Below are positions 46,309-56,485 of a DNA stretch of 64,000 nucleotides, piece after piece. The stretch spans positions 62,001 to 126,000 of the forward strand of contig UCKS01000025.1 of assembly GCA_900473045.1 (NCBI GenBank), in the 5' to 3' direction. Within the stretch, counting starts at the first letter, position 1. The number at the start of each line of letters is the position of its first letter. Source of the DNA: Hyphomicrobiales bacterium (GTDB lineage Bacteria > Pseudomonadota > Alphaproteobacteria > Rhizobiales > Rhizobiaceae). The notes below the pieces were generated by a model. It made no database searches. It saw nothing but the letters and a program-made list of their open reading frames with translations, and was not told the DNA's origin. Made by a program: the position numbers and the translations under genes.

Positions 46309-46758
46309 TCACGCCTTCTTCACCCAGCGCCCATCCTGATTCTGCTGCCAGTAGGTCAGCGCATGCCCCTCCCCCTTCAACACCTTCCAGTGCGCCCGCG
46401 CGCCTTCCAGCTGGGACTGATCATAGCCGTCGAACATGAACACCACCCGCTCGTAAGTCCCAACCGGCGGCGGCGCGGCGCCGTCGATGATGAAGCGGAC
46501 GGTGGCACTGTTGGCGTTGCCGTCACCGGCGGTCAGCAGGATCGGCTGGTCATCGGAAAACTCCGTCGCATCGGTGCCGTGCGGCAAAAAGCTGTCGTCG
46601 CGATAGGTCCAGAGATGGTTGTCGAGCATGTCGCGGCGCTCGTCGGTCATCGTCTGGACGACGACGCGCCAGCCGCGCTCGACACAGCGGTCAAGCAGCG
46701 GCGGCAGCGCGTCTTCGAGCTTGGATTCCGTCAGGTGGTAGAACAGGATTTCGGTCAC
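46309..46758 (-). CDS. holC: DNA polymerase III subunit chi
   Basis: A 149-residue clamp-loader accessory subunit that links the replicase to single-strand binding protein. The start EILFYHLTESKLEDALPPLL, the middle WRVVVQTMTDERRDMLDNHL and VVFMFDG near the end are the HolC pattern. The last residues GRWVKKA are encoded by the right copy of the 23-bp repeat. It starts 8 bp after the pepA stop, probably as one operon. Confidence 0.9.
   Translation of the reverse strand: MTEILFYHLTESKLEDALPPLLDRCVERGWRVVVQTMTDERRDMLDNHLWTYRDDSFLPHGTDATEFSDDQPILLTAGDGNANSATVRFIIDGAAPPPVGTYERVVFMFDGYDQSQLEGARAHWKVLKGEGHALTYWQQNQDGRWVKKA
46314..46336 (+). repeat. 23-bp direct repeat, copy 2 (inside holC 3' end)
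   Basis: Exact match to 44754-44776. This copy ends the intact holC gene. With copy 1 it frames 1,537 bp holding the DHFR, the HNH gene and the unassigned stretch. It behaves as an attachment-site candidate, although no integrase gene is present. Confidence 0.75.
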
Positions 46759-46766
46759 GTCGCCGG

Positions 46767-48263
46767 TCAGCTCTCGTAATTGGAGCGAACGAGTTCATCC
46801 AGCAGACGAACACCAAAACCGGAAGCCCAGGACTGGTTGATCTCGTCGGTCGGCGAGCCCATCGCGGTGCCGGCAATGTCGAGATGCGCCCAGGGCGTGT
46901 CCTTGACGAAGCGCTTGAGAAACTGGGCCGCCGTGATCGAACCGGCATAACGGCCGCCGGTGTTTTTCATGTCGGCGAACTTGCTGTCGATCATCTTGTC
47001 ATATTCCTTGCCGAGCGGCAGGCGCCACAGGCGCTCCTGCGTCGTCAGCCCGGCCGCGGTCAGCTGGCCGGCCAGCCGGTCGTCATTGGTGAACAGGCCC
47101 GCGTGGTGACTGCCGAGCGCCACCATGACGGCACCGGTCAGGGTCGCGAGGTTGATCATGAACTGCGGCTTGAAGCGGTCGTTGCAATACCAGAGCGCAT
47201 CGCACAGCACGAGCCGGCCCTCGGCATCGGTGTTGATGATCTCGATGGTCTGGCCGGACATCGAGGTGACGATATCGCCCGGACGCTGGGCGTTACCATC
47301 AGGCATGTTTTCCACCAGGCCGATGATCCCGACGACATTGGCCTTGGCCTTGCGGGTTGCGAGCACATGCATCAGGCCGGTGACGGCGGCTGCGCCGCCC
47401 ATATCGCCCTTCATCTCCTCCATGCCTGCACCCGGCTTGATCGAGATGCCGCCACTGTCGAACACCACGCCCTTGCCGACAAATGCGACCGGCCGGTCTT
47501 TTGGCTTGCCGCCCTTCCACTGCATGATCGCCAGCCGTGGCGGCCGCACCGACCCCTGCGCCACGCCCAATAGCGCGCCCATGCCGAGCTTCTTCATTTC
47601 CCGTTCGGTGAGGATTTCGACTTCGACGCCGAGCTTTTCCAGCTCCTTTGCCTTGGCGGCGAATTCGACAGGACCGAGAATGTTGGCAGGTTCGTTGACC
47701 AGGTCACGCGCAATGAACACACCCTCGGCGATCGCCTGCGAATAAACCGCAGCCTTCTTGGCGGCGATAACGGCGCCGGTGACGATGGTCACCTTGACCG
47801 GTTTCGGCAGGCTCTTCTGGTCGTCATCGTCCTTCTTGGTCGTCTTGTAGGTATCGAAGCTATAGGCATTCATCTCCATGCCGAGGGCAAAATCGGCCGC
47901 CGCCTTGCCGGAGACCTCGACGCCGGGCGCATCGAGAAAAATCGCCACCTTTTCGGCACCACGAACTTTCGATGCCGCAGCGCCGCCGGCCTTCAGCCAG
48001 TCATGCGCCGTCAGATCGGCGCCATCGCCGATGCCGAGCACCAGGATACGATCGACAGGCGCGCCCTGCGGGGCAACGATGTCGAGGACGCGCAGCGATT
48101 TCGCCTTGAACTTGGCGATTCGCGCGGCCTTGGCAATGATCGCATCCGGGTCGGCTTCCGCAGCACCGGCCGCCTCTTTTCCGTCAAGAGTCTTGAGCAA
48201 GATCGCCAGGCCGCCCGACAGGCGGGCCGACTTGCTGAAACCGATTTCGAATTTCGATGACAT
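46767..48263 (-). CDS. pepA: Leucyl aminopeptidase (M17)
   Basis: A two-zinc aminopeptidase that removes N-terminal residues from peptides. The 498-residue protein has the M17 signature [15 protein letters not shown] near residue 342 and the metal-binding [10 protein letters not shown] and [11 protein letters not shown] upstream of it. Length is normal. GGAG lies 8 bases before the ATG. holC follows after 8 bp, the pairing common in alphaproteobacteria. Confidence 0.96.
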   Translation of the reverse strand: MSSKFEIGFSKSARLSGGLAILLKTLDGKEAAGAAEADPDAIIAKAARIAKFKAKSLRVLDIVAPQGAPVDRILVLGIGDGADLTAHDWLKAGGAAASKVRGAEKVAIFLDAPGVEVSGKAAADFALGMEMNAYSFDTYKTTKKDDDDQKSLPKPVKVTIVTGAVIAAKKAAVYSQAIAEGVFIARDLVNEPANILGPVEFAAKAKELEKLGVEVEILTEREMKKLGMGALLGVAQGSVRPPRLAIMQWKGGKPKDRPVAFVGKGVVFDSGGISIKPGAGMEEMKGDMGGAAAVTGLMHVLATRKAKANVVGIIGLVENMPDGNAQRPGDIVTSMSGQTIEIINTDAEGRLVLCDALWYCNDRFKPQFMINLATLTGAVMVALGSHHAGLFTNDDRLAGQLTAAGLTTQERLWRLPLGKEYDKMIDSKFADMKNTGGRYAGSITAAQFLKRFVKDTPWAHLDIAGTAMGSPTDEINQSWASGFGVRLLDELVRSNYES

Positions 48264-48586
48264 TAAGAAACTCCAGAATTGCCGTGGGCCGAAGCCAGTC
48301 TGTTACATGGGGGTTACAGTGGCAAACATTCGCCATCAACCGCAAGCCCGGAAACAGGTTCATGCACCGTTGTTGGTTTCGATGACCTTGGCAAGGCGTC
48401 ACCTTATGTTTACATGCTGTTAACCATCATTCTTTGCCGAGCCTTAGCCCTGCTCTTTTACAATTTCGTTATCGTGGAAAACATGCAAACCGGTTCATTA
48501 AACGCGATAGGGACATCAAGCTCGGCCATGTCCAGACTGGCAAGAGGCAACTGGACGGACGGCAGGAAGATGGGCCAGGACCCCGC
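48264..48586. other. Intergenic region between pepA and lptF
   Basis: The 323 bp between two divergent starts should hold promoters for pepA-holC and for the lpt run. A GTTTACATGCTGTTAACCAT stretch near 48410-48430 is AT-rich and contains a TTAACCAT word, a possible CtrA half-site, but no full site is clear. An open frame in front of lptF adds nothing recognisable. Confidence 0.4.
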
Positions 48587-49762
48587 ATGAAGTTGATCGA
48601 ACGCTATATCCTGAAGCGGGCAACGGGCATGTTCTTTGCCACGCTTTTGCCGCTGATGGCGATTGTCTGGACGACGCAGGCCCTGACCAGCGTCAATCTG
48701 GTCACCGATAGCGGCCAGTCGACGCTGGCCTTCATGCGCCTGGCAACGCTGATCCTGCCCTCGATCATTCCGCTTATTCTTCCCTTCGCGCTGGTGATCG
48801 GCGTGGCGCAGACGCTGACAGCGATGAATGCCGATTCGGAGCTGACCGTGCTGAATGCGGCCGGCAGTTCGCGCATGACCATCATCCGCCCAGTGATCTA
48901 TCTCGGCCTTGCCCTGAGCGCCGTGTCGTTCACCGTCGATAACTTCGTCGAGCCCTATTCACGCATGGCCGTGCGCAAGATGATCGCCACCGCCCATGCC
49001 GACCTTCTGTCTTCGGTCGTCCAGGAAAATACCTTCCGCAAGATTACCGATGGCCTTTATGTGCAGGTTGCCTCGCGGCGCAACGGCGGCGTCCTGCACG
49101 GCATCTTCGTCGCCGATTCGCGCGATCCCGCCTATGAACTCGTCTATTACGCCCGCGAAGGCGCCGTCGACGACAGCGGCTCGGCGCTGGTGATGAAGAA
49201 TGGCGAGGTACACCGCAAGCTGCCGGATGGCAACGTCTCGATCATCAAGTTCGACAGCTACGCCTTCGACCTGACCGACATGACCAAATCGGCCGGCCAG
49301 GCAACGATCCGCGCCAAGGATCGCGACCTGCCCTTCCTGATCAACCCCGATCCGAAGGATCCGGTTTATGTGAAAAATCCGGAAGCCTTCACCGCCGAGC
49401 TGCACCGCCGCTTCACCGAATGGACATATCCGCTGCTGTTTGCCCTGATCGCGCTGGTTTTCAGCAGCGATGCCCGGTCTCACCGGGAGGCCCGCGTCCA
49501 TCCGATGATCACGGCGCTTTTGACCTGCCTGTTCATCCGCTGGACGACATTCTATGCGGCCAACAGTGCCGAGGAATCGCGTTTCTTCATCCCGATCATG
49601 TATCTGATCCCGCTTGGCACCGGCTATCTGACGATACGCCAGCTGATGGGCAACAGGCGGCTTGAAATTCCGCTCACACTGGAGCAGAAGGTCAAGGAGA
49701 TTCTGGTTCGCCTGCGCCTGACCAAGGCCACCCCGGCATCTGACGGGAACCAGGTGCAATGA
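48587..49762 (+). CDS. lptF: LPS export permease LptF
   Basis: One of two permeases of the LptBFG inner-membrane complex that pulls lipopolysaccharide from the membrane toward LptA. The 391-residue protein has the expected layout: three spans, a ~200-residue periplasmic beta-jellyroll, three spans. It starts MKLIERYILKRATGMFFATL, and ALNA-like coupling residues lie in ADSELTVLNAAGSSR. CCAGGA precedes the ATG. lptG overlaps by 4 bases. Confidence 0.93.
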   Translation: MKLIERYILKRATGMFFATLLPLMAIVWTTQALTSVNLVTDSGQSTLAFMRLATLILPSIIPLILPFALVIGVAQTLTAMNADSELTVLNAAGSSRMTIIRPVIYLGLALSAVSFTVDNFVEPYSRMAVRKMIATAHADLLSSVVQENTFRKITDGLYVQVASRRNGGVLHGIFVADSRDPAYELVYYAREGAVDDSGSALVMKNGEVHRKLPDGNVSIIKFDSYAFDLTDMTKSAGQATIRAKDRDLPFLINPDPKDPVYVKNPEAFTAELHRRFTEWTYPLLFALIALVFSSDARSHREARVHPMITALLTCLFIRWTTFYAANSAEESRFFIPIMYLIPLGTGYLTIRQLMGNRRLEIPLTLEQKVKEILVRLRLTKATPASDGNQVQ

Positions 49763-50844
49763 TCTTCACGACGCTCGGGCGTTATTTTTTGAAGCGATAC
49801 GCGATCACCACATTCTGGTTCCTCGCCGGTATCTTCGCGTTGATTTTCATCATCGACTTCAGCGAGCTGTCCAACCGGATGTCGCAGCTGCCCCGCTATT
49901 CGGTCGCCGGCGCGCTGTTGATGACGACATTCCGCATCCCGATGATCCTGCAGCAGACGGTGCCGTTCGTCGCGCTGTTTGCCGGCATGGCGTCGCTGAT
50001 TTCGCTCAATCGCCGCTATGAACTGGTGGTGACGCGCGCCGCCGGGATTTCCGCCTGGCAGTTCCTGCAGCCCTTCGTGATCGGCGCGTTCCTGTTTGGG
50101 ATCGGAACGGTGGTGGCACTCAATCCGATCGCATCCTGGGGAACCAAACAGGCAGAATCGCTCGAGGCCGAATGGGGCAGCTCGTCCTCGTCCGTATCGG
50201 CGATCTCCATCCCGTGGCTGCGCCAGATCTACGGGAAAGACGATACCATCATCGGCGCCCGGTCCGTCCAGGACGAAGGCAAGACACTGGTCAACGTGAC
50301 GGTGATCCATTTCGATCCGCTCGGCACGATCGTTTCGAGACAGGACGCCGCCTCGGCAAAACTGGAAGATGGTTACTGGCTTCTTAACAACGTCACGGAA
50401 ACCCGCAACGGGGAACTGCCGCGCCGCCTCGCAACGGTACAACTGCCGACGCACCTGAAGCCGGAGTTCGTTCAGGAAACGCTGACGAAGGCTGATTCTA
50501 TTCAATTTTTCGACTTGAGACGGAAAATTGAGGTGGCGAAGTCCTTTGGCTTCCCGACCAACGCGATGGAAACCCAATTCCATTCCATGCTGGCGCTTCC
50601 ACTGCTTCTGGTCGCAATGACTCTGATCGCTGCAAGCGTCTCATTAAAATTTAGCCGGTTTAACCAATCGAGGCCGGTAATTCTCGGTGGAATCCTGTCG
50701 GGCTTCGTGCTTTATGTCGTCACCGTGCTTGTCAAAGCATTCGGGAGCAGCGGCATAGTGCCTCCGTTCGTTGCAGCCTGGTTGCCAGTTGTTGTAGCGA
50801 TGGCGTTGGGCTCGACGATTCTATTGCATGAGGAGGATGGCTAG
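49759..50844 (+). CDS. lptG: LPS export permease LptG
   Basis: Partner permease of LptF. The 361-residue protein shows the same three-plus-three span layout (TLGRYFLKRYAITTFWFLAG at the start; YELVVTRAAGISAWQFLQP as the coupling region). It is coupled to lptF by ATGA and to lptD by an overlapping stop and GTG start. Confidence 0.93.
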   Translation: MIFTTLGRYFLKRYAITTFWFLAGIFALIFIIDFSELSNRMSQLPRYSVAGALLMTTFRIPMILQQTVPFVALFAGMASLISLNRRYELVVTRAAGISAWQFLQPFVIGAFLFGIGTVVALNPIASWGTKQAESLEAEWGSSSSSVSAISIPWLRQIYGKDDTIIGARSVQDEGKTLVNVTVIHFDPLGTIVSRQDAASAKLEDGYWLLNNVTETRNGELPRRLATVQLPTHLKPEFVQETLTKADSIQFFDLRRKIEVAKSFGFPTNAMETQFHSMLALPLLLVAMTLIAASVSLKFSRFNQSRPVILGGILSGFVLYVVTVLVKAFGSSGIVPPFVAAWLPVVVAMALGSTILLHEEDG

Positions 50845-53174
50845 TGGCGGCAAGCAACCGCAAACATATCAGGCTGCTGGCGGCCATTCTGCTTTCCGGT
50901 GTCGCGTTCCAGGCGCTGACCCCGATCGCACCCGCGTGGGCACAAGAAACCAAGATCGATTCGTTCAATCCCAAGATGCCTGACGATGCCAAGATGCTTC
51001 TGTCGGCCAATGAACTTGTCTACAACAAGGACGCCGAGCGCGTGATCGTGCGCGGCGCAGTCCAGATCAATTATGGCGGCTACCAGATGGTCGCCCAGCA
51101 GGTCGAATACAGCCAGAAGACCGGGCGCATCATTGCGACCGGTGAAATCGAGCTGATCGAACCCGGCGGCAACAAGGTCTATGCCGACCAGATGGACGTG
51201 ACCGATGATTTCGGCAACGGCTTCATCGAGCGTCTGCGGGTGGAAACCACCGACCTGACCAAGCTCGCAGCCGTTACCGGCGAGCGGCGCAATGGCGAGG
51301 AGATGATCCTCAACAACGCCGTCTATACCGCCTGCACGCCCTGCGCGACCAATCCCGACTACAAGTCGCTCTGGCACGTCAAGGCGCAGCGCATCGTCCA
51401 GAATGGCAAGACCCATACGATCCGTATGGAGAACGCCCGGTTCGAGCTGTTCGGCAAACCGATCCTGTACCTGCCGGTGCTCGAAGTTCCCGACCAGACG
51501 ATCAAGCGCAAGAGCGGCTTCCTGTTTCCGAAATTCAGCTATACCCAGAAGCTCGGAGCGGGCGTCAGCGTTCCCTACTACTGGGCGATTTCGCCCTATA
51601 TGGATGCGACCGTTACCGGGACCGGCCTGACCCGTCAGGGTTTTCTGCTGCAGGGTGAGTTCCGCCAGCGCTTTGCAAATGGCGAACATATTCTCAGCAT
51701 GGCCGGCATCAGCCAGCTGAACCGCAGCAGCTTCACCGGCAACACCGTCGATGCCCAGGAAACCAACCGTGGCATGATCGGCTCCAAGGGCACGTTCGAG
51801 ATCAATCCGCGATGGGCTTTCGGCTGGGATGTTCTCGTTCAGAGCGACAACAACTTCGCCAAGACCTACGAGCTTTCGACCTTTGACGGAACGACGTTTA
51901 CAAACCAGGTCTATCTGTCCGGTCTCGGCAAGCGCAATTCCTTCGATGCGCGCGCCTTCTATTTCGACATCCAGGATGCGGATCCCAACAGCCTTGCCGA
52001 AAACAAGCAGGCCGTGGCCCAGGTTCTCGACTACTCCTACACGTACCCGGAGGCGGTGCTCGGCGGCGAACTGACGGCGGATATCAATCTGACCAACGTC
52101 AATCGCAATCGCGAGGACGATCTGATCATACCCGGCATCGTCGACCGCTTTCGCGGTCTTGAGGGCACCTATCAACGCCTGACGGCCGACCTTGAGTGGA
52201 AGCGCAACTTCATCGTTCCAGGCGGCCTGTCGCTGACGCCGATTCTCGCAGCCCGCGGTGATCTGATCGGATCGTCGATGGCCGATCCGGTCGGCTATAC
52301 CGGAAACTTCGACAGTGACGACGCGGCGACACGGCGGATGCTGACGGCCGGTATCGACGCGCGATACCCGATCCTGTTGACGACGCAATACAGCAGCCAC
52401 ATCATCGAGCCGATCGCGCAGATTTTCGCCCGGCCGAACGAGGAATATGCCGGCGGCCTGCCGAACGAGGATGCGCAAAGCTTCGTGTTCGACGCAACAT
52501 CGCTGTTCGACCGCGACAAGTTCTCGGGCTATGACCGCATCGAAGGCGGTACACGCGCCAATCTGGGTATCCGCTACACCGGCGCTCTCGGCAACGGCTA
52601 TGCCCTGCGTGCCATTGCCGGACAATCGTTCCATCTCGGTGGCGTCAATTCGTTTGCAAGCGACGATCTTGTCAAGGCCGGCGCCAATTCCGGTCTGGAA
52701 ACCGACCGCTCCGACTACGTTGCCATGGTCGGCATCGATGCCCCTTCCGGCATCACGGCAAGTTTCAGCAGCCGCTTCGACGAGCGTGATCTGGACCTGC
52801 GCCGCGCCGATGCGACGCTTGGCTACCAGGGCATCCTTTGGCAGACGGCGGTGACCTATACCAGCATCCAGGCACAGCCGCTCTACGGATCGACCAGGGA
52901 CCAGGATGAAATCCAGACGGCGGCGGCCTACAAATTCGCCGATTACTGGTCGGTATTCGGCTCGGTCACCTACGATCTGAACAGCAATGTCGTCACCCGC
53001 AATGGCGTCGGCATCACCTATGACGACCGGGATACGATCTTCTCGCTGGTCTACAAGGAAGAGCGCGACAGCGATCAATCTGTCGCCAACGACTGGTCGA
53101 TCGGCGCACGCATCAGCTTCCGCACACTCGGCGATATCAACGTTGGCGACGCGAAGTTCGACGCACTGAACTGA
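50844..53174 (+). CDS. lptD: LPS-assembly protein LptD
   Basis: Outer-membrane translocon that puts LPS into the outer leaflet. The 776-residue protein begins at a GTG overlapping the lptG stop. A signal peptide (to PAWAQE) is followed by an OstA/LptA-like jellyroll (NELVYNKDAERVIVRGAVQI), then a large beta-barrel with VYTACTPCATNP and strand-rich sequence to the end (INVGDAKFDALN). Cysteines C-x2-C in the N-terminal part may form the disulfides that mature LptD needs. The length is normal for alphaproteobacteria. Confidence 0.94.
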   Translation: MAASNRKHIRLLAAILLSGVAFQALTPIAPAWAQETKIDSFNPKMPDDAKMLLSANELVYNKDAERVIVRGAVQINYGGYQMVAQQVEYSQKTGRIIATGEIELIEPGGNKVYADQMDVTDDFGNGFIERLRVETTDLTKLAAVTGERRNGEEMILNNAVYTACTPCATNPDYKSLWHVKAQRIVQNGKTHTIRMENARFELFGKPILYLPVLEVPDQTIKRKSGFLFPKFSYTQKLGAGVSVPYYWAISPYMDATVTGTGLTRQGFLLQGEFRQRFANGEHILSMAGISQLNRSSFTGNTVDAQETNRGMIGSKGTFEINPRWAFGWDVLVQSDNNFAKTYELSTFDGTTFTNQVYLSGLGKRNSFDARAFYFDIQDADPNSLAENKQAVAQVLDYSYTYPEAVLGGELTADINLTNVNRNREDDLIIPGIVDRFRGLEGTYQRLTADLEWKRNFIVPGGLSLTPILAARGDLIGSSMADPVGYTGNFDSDDAATRRMLTAGIDARYPILLTTQYSSHIIEPIAQIFARPNEEYAGGLPNEDAQSFVFDATSLFDRDKFSGYDRIEGGTRANLGIRYTGALGNGYALRAIAGQSFHLGGVNSFASDDLVKAGANSGLETDRSDYVAMVGIDAPSGITASFSSRFDERDLDLRRADATLGYQGILWQTAVTYTSIQAQPLYGSTRDQDEIQTAAAYKFADYWSVFGSVTYDLNSNVVTRNGVGITYDDRDTIFSLVYKEERDSDQSVANDWSIGARISFRTLGDINVGDAKFDALN

Positions 53175-53406
53175 GACACGCCGTCCTGACGACGCTTGCG
53201 TCCTGTCTGAGGCCGTCGTGCCGCAGACGGAATGCCGGGTTTTTGGCAGAAGGATGGCACTTTTTGCGGTGAACGGCAGGTCTTGTCATTGTTCGGCCGC
53301 ATGTATTATGCATTTGTTGCGCAGAAATGCGCAGGATGATGGCGCTTGGCATGAAGATCATGGCCCCGGATACGCGATGTCCGGTGGAAAATGAAAAGGA
53401 CACAGA

Positions 53407-54348
53407 ATGGGCGGGAAGCTTTCGATCACGCGCACGGTTTCGGCAATGATCCTTGCCTGCGGCCTGGCACTTTCCTCCGCGCCGGTCACATATGCCGCGA
53501 GCAAGGTTGTTGCTGTCGTCAACGGTGCACCGATCACATCCGGCGACATTGCCAAGCGCGCCGCGTTCATGCGCCTGCAGAAGCAGGGCGGTGGCGCAGG
53601 TGCAGCCCGTCAGCAAATGATCGATGAAGCCCTCAAGCGCGAGGAAGTCCTGCGCGTCGGCGCCTCCGTCAGCACCACCGAAGTCGAAGGCGCCGTCGGG
53701 CGTTTCGCCGCCGGCAACAAGCTCTCCGTTCAGCAGCTGTCGCAGGTCCTCGACCAGGCCGGCGTTGGCATCGATCACTTCAGAAATTATGTCGCCGTTG
53801 CGATGAGTTGGCCGCGTGTCGTCAACGCCCGCTTTGGCGGCGGCGGCGGCGGACGCCTGTCGAACGAGGATCTCGTCCGGCGCATGCAGGAAGCCGGCGG
53901 AACCAAGCCGGTAACGACGGAATATTTCCTGCAGCAGGTGATCTTCGTCGTGCCCGCTTCCAAGCGCAATGCCATCATCGGCAAGCGCCAGGCCGAAGCC
54001 AATGCGTCACGCTCGAAATATCCGGGCTGCGAGCAGGCAAAGGTCTTTGCCGCCACGATGCGCGACGTATCGATCCGCAACCTTGGCCGGATGATGGCGC
54101 AGGAACTTCCGGGTGACTGGAAGCCGCTGATCGAGAAGGCTGGCGACAGCAGCACGACCGCAACCCGCGTCACCGAACGCGGCGTCGAATATCTCGCCAT
54201 CTGCAAGAAGCGCGAAGTGTCCGACGATCTGGCGGCCGAAATCGTGTTCCGCGCCGAAGATCTCGGCAAGAAGTCCGAGGGTGAAGAGCCGAACAGCAAG
54301 CGTTACATCGAGGAACTGCGCAAGCGCGCGCAGATCATCGAAAAGTAA
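53407..54348 (+). CDS. SurA-like periplasmic chaperone
   Basis: A 313-residue periplasmic protein. A signal peptide (to VTYAAS) precedes the SurA N-terminal chaperone domain ([20 protein letters not shown], then [15 protein letters not shown]). The region after residue ~165 sits where SurA has a parvulin-type prolyl isomerase, but the usual catalytic His/Cys pattern is not evident, so it may act only as a chaperone for barrels such as LptD just upstream. AAGGA precedes the ATG. pdxA follows after 10 bp. Confidence 0.82.
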   Translation: MGGKLSITRTVSAMILACGLALSSAPVTYAASKVVAVVNGAPITSGDIAKRAAFMRLQKQGGGAGAARQQMIDEALKREEVLRVGASVSTTEVEGAVGRFAAGNKLSVQQLSQVLDQAGVGIDHFRNYVAVAMSWPRVVNARFGGGGGGRLSNEDLVRRMQEAGGTKPVTTEYFLQQVIFVVPASKRNAIIGKRQAEANASRSKYPGCEQAKVFAATMRDVSIRNLGRMMAQELPGDWKPLIEKAGDSSTTATRVTERGVEYLAICKKREVSDDLAAEIVFRAEDLGKKSEGEEPNSKRYIEELRKRAQIIEK

Positions 54349-54358
54349 CTTAAGCAGC

Positions 54359-55387
54359 ATGAGCCCGACGCGCGACAGGCCGCTCGCCCTGACCATGGGC
54401 GATCCAGCCGGGATTGGCCTCGACATCAGCCTTGACGTGTGGATGAACAGGCAGAGCTTGCAGACGCCGCCGTTCCTTCTGATCGGCGATCCCGCAGTGC
54501 TGCAGCAGCGCGCCCGGGCTCTCGGCCACGACATCGCGATCCGCGAGACGAGTTGCGCCGAGGCTTCCACCATTTTTCAAAGCGCGCTGCCGGTTCTGCC
54601 GGTGACTTGTGCCGCCCCGGTCACCCCGGGCGAGCCGGATTCCGCTAATGCCGGTGCGATCACCGGCGCCATCGAAACCGCCGTGCGGCTGACGATGGAC
54701 GGCTCGACCTCTGCCATCGTCACCAATCCGATCGCCAAGTCGGTGCTCTACGACGCCGGCTTCACATTTCCCGGCCATACCGAATTTCTTGCCGATCTTG
54801 GCGAGCGCCTGACGGGCCAGCCGCTGCTGCCGGTGATGATGCTTGCCGGACCGAAACTGATGGCCGTTCCCGTCACCATCCATATCCCGCTGAAGGATGT
54901 GCCTGAACAGTTGACCGCCGACCTGATCTACCGGACCTGCGTCATCACCGTGCGCGACCTCCAGGAGCGCTTCGGTCTTGCTTCGCCACGTGTCGCCGTT
55001 GCCGGTCTCAATCCGCATGCCGGTGAAAACGGCGCACTGGGGCTGGAAGACGATGCCGTCATCCGTCCGGTCATCGAGCGGCTGAAGGCCGAAGGTGTCG
55101 ACATTACCGGCCCCCTGCCCGCCGACACCATGTTCCACGACCGCGCCCGCGCCACCTATGACGTGGCGATCTGCATGTATCACGATCAGGCATTGATCCC
55201 CGCCAAGGCGCTCGGCTTCGACGACAGCGTCAATGTCACGCTTGGTCTGCCATTCATCCGTACATCGCCGGATCACGGCACGGCCTTCAGCCTTGCCGGC
55301 AAGGGCATTGCCCGCGCCGACAGTCTGCTGGCAGCGCTCAGAATGGCCCGGCAATTGGCCGATAATGCCGCACGAGGGGAAAACTGA
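54359..55387 (+). CDS. pdxA: 4-hydroxythreonine-4-phosphate dehydrogenase
   Basis: NAD-dependent step in pyridoxal phosphate synthesis. The 342-residue protein has [14 protein letters not shown] at the N-terminus, [15 protein letters not shown] near residue 138, [10 protein letters not shown] in the middle, and the metal-binding [11 protein letters not shown] near 272. Length is normal. The start is the ATG 10 bp after the SurA-like gene; an in-frame ATG upstream overlaps it. TGATG joins it to rsmA. Confidence 0.95.
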   Translation: MSPTRDRPLALTMGDPAGIGLDISLDVWMNRQSLQTPPFLLIGDPAVLQQRARALGHDIAIRETSCAEASTIFQSALPVLPVTCAAPVTPGEPDSANAGAITGAIETAVRLTMDGSTSAIVTNPIAKSVLYDAGFTFPGHTEFLADLGERLTGQPLLPVMMLAGPKLMAVPVTIHIPLKDVPEQLTADLIYRTCVITVRDLQERFGLASPRVAVAGLNPHAGENGALGLEDDAVIRPVIERLKAEGVDITGPLPADTMFHDRARATYDVAICMYHDQALIPAKALGFDDSVNVTLGLPFIRTSPDHGTAFSLAGKGIARADSLLAALRMARQLADNAARGEN

Positions 55388-56214
55388 TGGCGGCGATCGA
55401 CGGCCTGCCGCCGCTGCGCGATGTCATAACGCGCCATGGGCTCGACGCAAAAAAAGCGCTCGGCCAGAATTTTCTGCTCGATCTCAACCTCACCCAGAAG
55501 ATCGCCCGCACGGCCGGTCCGCTGGAGGGCGTGACGGTGATCGAAGTCGGGCCCGGCCCCGGCGGCCTCACCCGCGCCATCCTGTCGCTGGGCGCCAGCA
55601 AGGTCATTGCCATCGAGCGCGACGCCCGCTGCCTGCCGGCGCTTGCCGAAATCGCCGATTTCTATCCCGGCCGTCTTGAGGTGATCGAGGGCGATGCGCT
55701 GAAGACATCGTTCGAGGACCTTGCCACCGAAGGCCCCGTCAAGATCATCGCCAACCTGCCCTACAATGTCGGCACGCAGCTTCTGGTGAACTGGCTCCTA
55801 CCGAAGACATGGCCGCCGTTCTACCAGTCGATGACGCTGATGTTCCAGCGCGAGGTGGGGCTCAGGATCGTTGCCGATGCCGACGACGACCATTATGGCC
55901 GCCTCGGCGTTCTCTGCGGCTGGCGCACCAATGCCCGCATGGCCTTCGACGTGCCGCCACAGGCCTTCTCGCCGCCGCCGAAGGTCACATCCTCCGTGGT
56001 TCATCTGGAACCGATTGAAAACCCGATCCCCTGCCTGGCCGAAGACCTCGAGAAAGTGACGATGGCTGCCTTTGGCCAACGCCGCAAGATGCTGCGCCAG
56101 AGCGTCAAGTCGATCGGCGGCGAGGCCTTGCTGGCCAAGGCGGAGATCGACCCGAAGCGCCGCGCCGAAACGTTGTCGGTGGAGGAATTCTGCAGGCTGG
56201 CGAACTGCCTTTGA
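55387..56214 (+). CDS. rsmA: 16S rRNA (adenine1518/1519-N6,N6)-dimethyltransferase
   Basis: Also called KsgA. It dimethylates the two adjacent adenines near the 3' end of 16S rRNA during 30S assembly. The 275-residue protein has [14 protein letters not shown] at residues 22-35, the SAM loop [12 protein letters not shown] at 51-62 and the catalytic NLPYNVGTQ near 123-131. It overlaps the pdxA stop by one base. A large intergenic palindrome follows. Confidence 0.96.
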   Translation: MAAIDGLPPLRDVITRHGLDAKKALGQNFLLDLNLTQKIARTAGPLEGVTVIEVGPGPGGLTRAILSLGASKVIAIERDARCLPALAEIADFYPGRLEVIEGDALKTSFEDLATEGPVKIIANLPYNVGTQLLVNWLLPKTWPPFYQSMTLMFQREVGLRIVADADDDHYGRLGVLCGWRTNARMAFDVPPQAFSPPPKVTSSVVHLEPIENPIPCLAEDLEKVTMAAFGQRRKMLRQSVKSIGGEALLAKAEIDPKRRAETLSVEEFCRLANCL

Positions 56215-56307
56215 TGGCGGTTTGAAGAGCGAGCCGCTGGGGACAACCCTGCTGACTTCACTGCGAGTGCGGTTTTAACCTATGGATTTGTTGCGCCGGC
56301 GCCGATT

Positions 56308-56440
56308 TCCCTCTTCTCCCCAGCGGGGAGAAGTGCCGAGCGGCTGCGAGGCGATGAGGGGGCGGTTCGGCACATTCTGAGTGTTTGGCCCCCTCATCCG
56401 GCCCCGCGGGCCACCTTCTCCCCGCTGGGGAGAAGAGGGA
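56308..56440. repeat. Long intergenic palindrome (26-bp perfect arms, nested inner arms)
   Basis: Perfect inverted arms lie at 56308-56333 and 56415-56440 (each built around CTTCTCCCC..GGGGAGAAG, itself a palindrome). Nested inside, GATGAGGGGGC (56353-56363) pairs with GCCCCCTCATC (56388-56398). The design is that of interspersed palindromic elements common between rhizobial genes. It lies between the convergent rsmA and gmk genes and could end transcription from both. Confidence 0.85.
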
Positions 56441-56485
56441 GTGCGCGGCACACTCTTGGCAAGTTCCAGCTTGGCCTATGCCTGA

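Noticed and set aside
44754-46336. Calling the repeat-bounded segment a prophage or a typical integrative element
   Set aside because: No integrase, excisionase, structural or replication gene is present, so only the duplicated end supports integration.
50841-53078. A 745-codon open frame on the minus strand opposite lptD
   Set aside because: LptD on the plus strand has a signal peptide, conserved domains and coupled neighbours. The antisense product has no recognisable domain.
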